Below are positions 5,921 to 8,030 of a stretch of 8,030 nt of DNA, one piece after another. The stretch is taken from assembly GCA_946530505.1 (NCBI GenBank), contig CAMNAD010000066.1:1-8030 (forward strand), in the 5' to 3' direction. The notes below the pieces were generated by a model that was not told the origin of the DNA, did not search any database, and saw nothing but the letters and a program-made list of their open reading frames with translations. The translations under genes were made by a program, and so were the position numbers. The stretch comes from an uncultured Bacteroidales bacterium (GTDB taxonomy: Bacteria; Bacteroidota; Bacteroidia; Bacteroidales; UBA932). Numbering within the stretch: the stretch's first letter is position 1; the number at the start of each line of letters is the position of its first letter.

Positions 5921-7009
5921 ATGGCAGACACCAAATTACTTGAGAAGGTACTTTCGCTGCAGGACAAGTTCGCATCCCTTCAGGAGCAGTTGTCCAGCCC
6001 CGACGTGATGTCGGACATGAAGAAGTACGTCCAGCTCAACAAAGACTACAAAGAACTCGAGCCCATTATCAAGGCCGGTCTCGACTACAAGAAAAAGTTG
6101 GAGAATCTCGCTTCGGCGAAGGACGTTTTTATGAACGAAAGCGATCCTGAACTCAAAGAGATGGCCCGCGAGGAAATAAACGAGATCGAGGCTCAGATAC
6201 CTGAAATAGAGCAGAATATCAAGCTGCTGCTGATACCTGCCGACCCTGACGACAGCAAGAATGCCCTTGTCGAAATCCGCGGCGGTACCGGAGGCGACGA
6301 GGCGGCCATCTTTGCAGGCGACCTCTTCCGTATGTACCAGCATTTTGCGGAGAATATGGGATGGAAGCTGGAGATTACCGACCAGGCCCCGGGAACGTCC
6401 GGAGGTTTCAAGCAGGTGGTATTCAAGCTTTCCGGCCCCGACGGAGTGTACGGCATCATGAAGTATGAGTCCGGAGTGCACCGCGTGCAGCGCGTTCCGC
6501 AGACCGAAACCCAGGGCCGCATCCAGACCTCGGCCGCTTCCGTGGCTGTTTTTCCCGAGGCAGGGGAGTTCGACATCGAGATCAATCCCGCGGACATCCG
6601 CAAAGACCTCTTCTGTGCATCCGGCCCGGGCGGACAAGGCGTCAACACAACTTATTCCGCAGTGCGCCTTACCCATATTCCTTCCGGAATCGTGGTGCAG
6701 TGCCAGGAGGAGCGCTCGCAGATCAAGAACGCGGAGCGCGCTATGGAAGAACTCCGCACGCGCCTCTACAACATGGAGCACCAGAAGTATCTGGACGGAA
6801 TCGCCGCGAAGCGCAAGACCATGGTTTCCACCGGCGACCGCTCCGCAAAGATACGCACCTACAACTATCCCCAGTCCCGTGTGACGGATCATCGCATCAA
6901 CTGGACAATGTACAATCTTCCAGCTTTCATGGACGGCGACATCCGAGAATGCATCGACCAGCTCCAGGTGGCTGAGAATGCCGAGCGCCTCAAGGAAGCC
7001 GGAGAATAA
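5921..7009 (+). CDS. prfA: Peptide chain release factor 1 (RF1)
   Basis: RF1 recognises UAA and UAG in the ribosomal A site and triggers release of the finished protein. The 362-residue protein has the N-terminal helical domain, IRGGTGGDEAAIFAGDLFRM at 119-138, the codon-reading PxT tripeptide as PQT at 193-195 in RVPQTETQGR (RF2 would have SPF), and the catalytic GGQ at 237-239 in SGPGGQGVNTTYSAVRLTH. Q239 is the residue PrmC normally methylates. The C-terminal GDRSAKIRTYNYPQSRVTDH segment is intact. Several neighbouring residues (CASGPGGQ rather than RSSGAGGQ) are typical of Bacteroidota RF1. The gene begins 7 T/A-rich bases after the GNAT-fold gene; TAAATTTT at 5911-5918 is one base off the -7 consensus, but there is no clear independent promoter. 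Confidence 0.97.
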   Translation: MADTKLLEKVLSLQDKFASLQEQLSSPDVMSDMKKYVQLNKDYKELEPIIKAGLDYKKKLENLASAKDVFMNESDPELKEMAREEINEIEAQIPEIEQNIKLLLIPADPDDSKNALVEIRGGTGGDEAAIFAGDLFRMYQHFAENMGWKLEITDQAPGTSGGFKQVVFKLSGPDGVYGIMKYESGVHRVQRVPQTETQGRIQTSAASVAVFPEAGEFDIEINPADIRKDLFCASGPGGQGVNTTYSAVRLTHIPSGIVVQCQEERSQIKNAERAMEELRTRLYNMEHQKYLDGIAAKRKTMVSTGDRSAKIRTYNYPQSRVTDHRINWTMYNLPAFMDGDIRECIDQLQVAENAERLKEAGE

Positions 7010-7018
7010 CGGACAGGT

Positions 7019-7522
7019 ATGGATCTGGTATCCCTGATAGTATCGTTTGCATCCCTTGCAGTTTCCTGCATGGTGCTTGCAATGCTGCTGCGGATACGGG
7101 GGCGCGGGGATATCTTCCGGCTGACAAACCTCGGCAATGTGGTGAGCGACCAGGTGCCTTCCGCCTCCGACGAGCAGATCATCACCCTGTTCGACAACGA
7201 AGGGTCCATGAAACTCAGCGTCCGCCTGAAGAATATTTTCTACATAGAATCGGACGACAACTACATCAAGGTCTGGTACGAGGACCACGCCGGCAGCATG
7301 AAGCAGTATATGCTCCGCTGCCGCCTGAAAACGGTTGAGGAAAGTTTTACCGGCAGCGACCTTGTGCGCTGCCACAGGCAGTATATAGTGAATATGTCGA
7401 AGGTGCAGATCCTTCACAAGGAGAAGGATGGCTACTTCCTCGACCTCGGCGAGGGTGCAGGGGATGTCCCCGTGTCGAAAACTTATGAGCCGGCTGTGCT
7501 CGGCAGATTCAATTCAAGATAG
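7019..7522 (+). CDS. Membrane-anchored LytTR-domain DNA-binding protein
   Basis: LytTR domains bind DNA direct repeats and usually form the output part of AlgR/AgrA-type response regulators. This 167-residue protein has instead one N-terminal hydrophobic helix (about residues 4-24) followed by a basic RIRGRG, a short linker (31-60), and a full LytTR domain (about 63-163). Domain hallmarks are IFYIESDDNYIKVWY (73-87), the LRCRLKTVEESF region (99-110), VRCHRQYIVNMSKVQIL (116-132), and VPVSKTYEP (150-158). There is no receiver domain, so no phosphorylation site. The basic residues after the helix predict that the DNA-binding part faces the cytoplasm. It lies 9 bases after prfA and 3 bases before the DUF4293 gene, so it is in the same run; partnership with the DUF4293 membrane protein is a guess. 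ATG at 7019 is the start that retains the helix. Confidence 0.88.
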   Translation: MDLVSLIVSFASLAVSCMVLAMLLRIRGRGDIFRLTNLGNVVSDQVPSASDEQIITLFDNEGSMKLSVRLKNIFYIESDDNYIKVWYEDHAGSMKQYMLRCRLKTVEESFTGSDLVRCHRQYIVNMSKVQILHKEKDGYFLDLGEGAGDVPVSKTYEPAVLGRFNSR

Positions 7523-7525
7523 AAT

Positions 7526-7900
7526 ATGTGGCAGAGAATACAGACACTTTATCTTCTGATTGCTTCGGGGCTCCTCGTTGCAATGTTTTTCCATCCTTAC
7601 GGCACGTGGTTCACCGTGCTTTTCAGCCTGGCTCTTGCATGCCAGGTACTGGCCATTGTTGCACTTAAGTCCCGCACCTTGCAGATGCGTCTCTCCAACC
7701 TGGCGGGGCTGCTGCTCATCGGACTTCAGGTCTGGATGTGTGCGGCCTGGTTTTCGGCTGATCCACGTCCGGCGCTCAGTTTCACTGCTGTGTTCCCCGT
7801 TGTTGCGGCCATATTGGATTTTCTCGCGGCAAGGGCCATTCTTCGTGACGAACTACTGGTGCGCAGTGCATCCCGCCTGCGTGCTTCCAAACGTAAATAG
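7526..7900 (+). CDS. DUF4293 family membrane protein
   Basis: The 124-residue protein has the DUF4293 N-terminus (MWQRIQTLYLLIASG; the family usually starts M-I-Q-R-I-Q) and the matching C-terminus FPVVAAILDFLAARAILRDE followed by LVRSASRLR. Four hydrophobic segments are visible, at about 6-23, 28-47, 56-76 and 84-105, with a basic tail (RLRASKRK), so it is an inner-membrane protein with both ends probably in the cytoplasm. It is at the short end for the family, which often reaches 140-150 residues; the loop between helices 1 and 2 is very short. Function is unknown. It starts 3 bases after the LytTR gene stops and ends 7 bases before the phosphorylase start. Confidence 0.88.
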   Translation: MWQRIQTLYLLIASGLLVAMFFHPYGTWFTVLFSLALACQVLAIVALKSRTLQMRLSNLAGLLLIGLQVWMCAAWFSADPRPALSFTAVFPVVAAILDFLAARAILRDELLVRSASRLRASKRK

Positions 7901-7907
7901 CACTAAT

Positions 7908-8030
7908 ATGAGAATACCAGAATCTGAACTTATCATCAATGCCGACGGCTCGGCATTCCACATCCACATCAAGCCTGAAGAGCTTGCGGATACCGTTATC
8001 GTATTCGGCGATCCTGACAGGGTCAAGATG
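7908..8030 (+). CDS. Nucleoside phosphorylase, uridine-phosphorylase-like (partial, only first 41 codons)
   Basis: Only the N-terminus is in the window: MRIPESELIINADGSAFHIH, then IKPEELADTVIVFGDPDRVKM. The opening matches Bacteroidales members of the PNP/UDP phosphorylase family, and GDPDRV at about 34-39 is the phosphate-binding motif (GDPxRV in E. coli Udp). These enzymes split uridine or purine nucleosides with phosphate to give the base and ribose 1-phosphate. Which nucleoside is used cannot be told from this fragment. It begins 7 bases after the DUF4293 stop in the same direction and is likely co-transcribed. Confidence 0.85.
   Translation, partial: MRIPESELIINADGSAFHIHIKPEELADTVIVFGDPDRVKM

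Noticed and set aside
3441..7417. Three long open frames on the minus strand (3441-4859, 4774-5967, 5936-7417) opposite the CoA-transferase, GNAT and prfA genes.
   Set aside because: They lie antisense to well-supported genes, have low-complexity His/Val/Leu/Ala-rich translations with no recognisable motif, and arise from the strong third-position GC bias of the real genes.

Overview
The window looks like chromosomal, core-genome DNA from a Bacteroidales bacterium (Bacteroidota) of fairly high GC content. Four things point there. Two families essentially restricted to that phylum are present (a DUF3822-like and a DUF4293 protein). Promoters fit the Bacteroidota pattern (TTTG or TTG near -33, TAnnTTTG near -7) rather than the sigma-70 pattern. 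Strong Shine-Dalgarno sequences are mostly absent. The release factor 1 and uridine-phosphorylase-like sequences also have a Bacteroidales look. Genus cannot be settled from this sequence. I see no mobile elements, CRISPR arrays, tRNA or rRNA genes, and no stretch over 300 bases without a gene.

Layout. (1) Positions 1-836, minus strand: the N-terminal 278 codons of a DHH/DHHA1 nanoRNase/pAp phosphatase (NrnA type), cut by the left edge. (2) A 91-base divergent promoter region. (3) Positions 928-2638, plus strand: a tightly packed trio made of an uncharacterised membrane-anchored protein, a short DUF3822-like protein, and the 16S rRNA methyltransferase RsmD. (4) Positions 2625-3416, minus strand: MazG, convergent with and overlapping rsmD by 14 bases. 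(5) A 51-base divergent region with two overlapping, well-formed Bacteroidota promoters. (6) Positions 3468-8030, plus strand: a co-directional run of an acetyl-CoA hydrolase/CoA-transferase, a YghO/BcerS-like GNAT-fold protein, prfA (RF1), a membrane-anchored LytTR protein, a DUF4293 membrane protein, and the start of a nucleoside phosphorylase cut by the right edge.

Taken together, most genes are housekeeping: RNA-fragment and nucleotide turnover (NrnA, MazG, nucleoside phosphorylase), ribosome maturation and translation termination (RsmD, RF1), and acyl-CoA metabolism (CoA-transferase, possibly the GNAT protein). The less understood parts are the pilin-like anchored protein, the short DUF3822 protein with a long palindrome inside its coding sequence, the GNAT protein whose relatives include a bacterial ceramide synthase, and the LytTR protein with a membrane anchor in place of a receiver domain. 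I do not see a clearly new defence or mobile system here.
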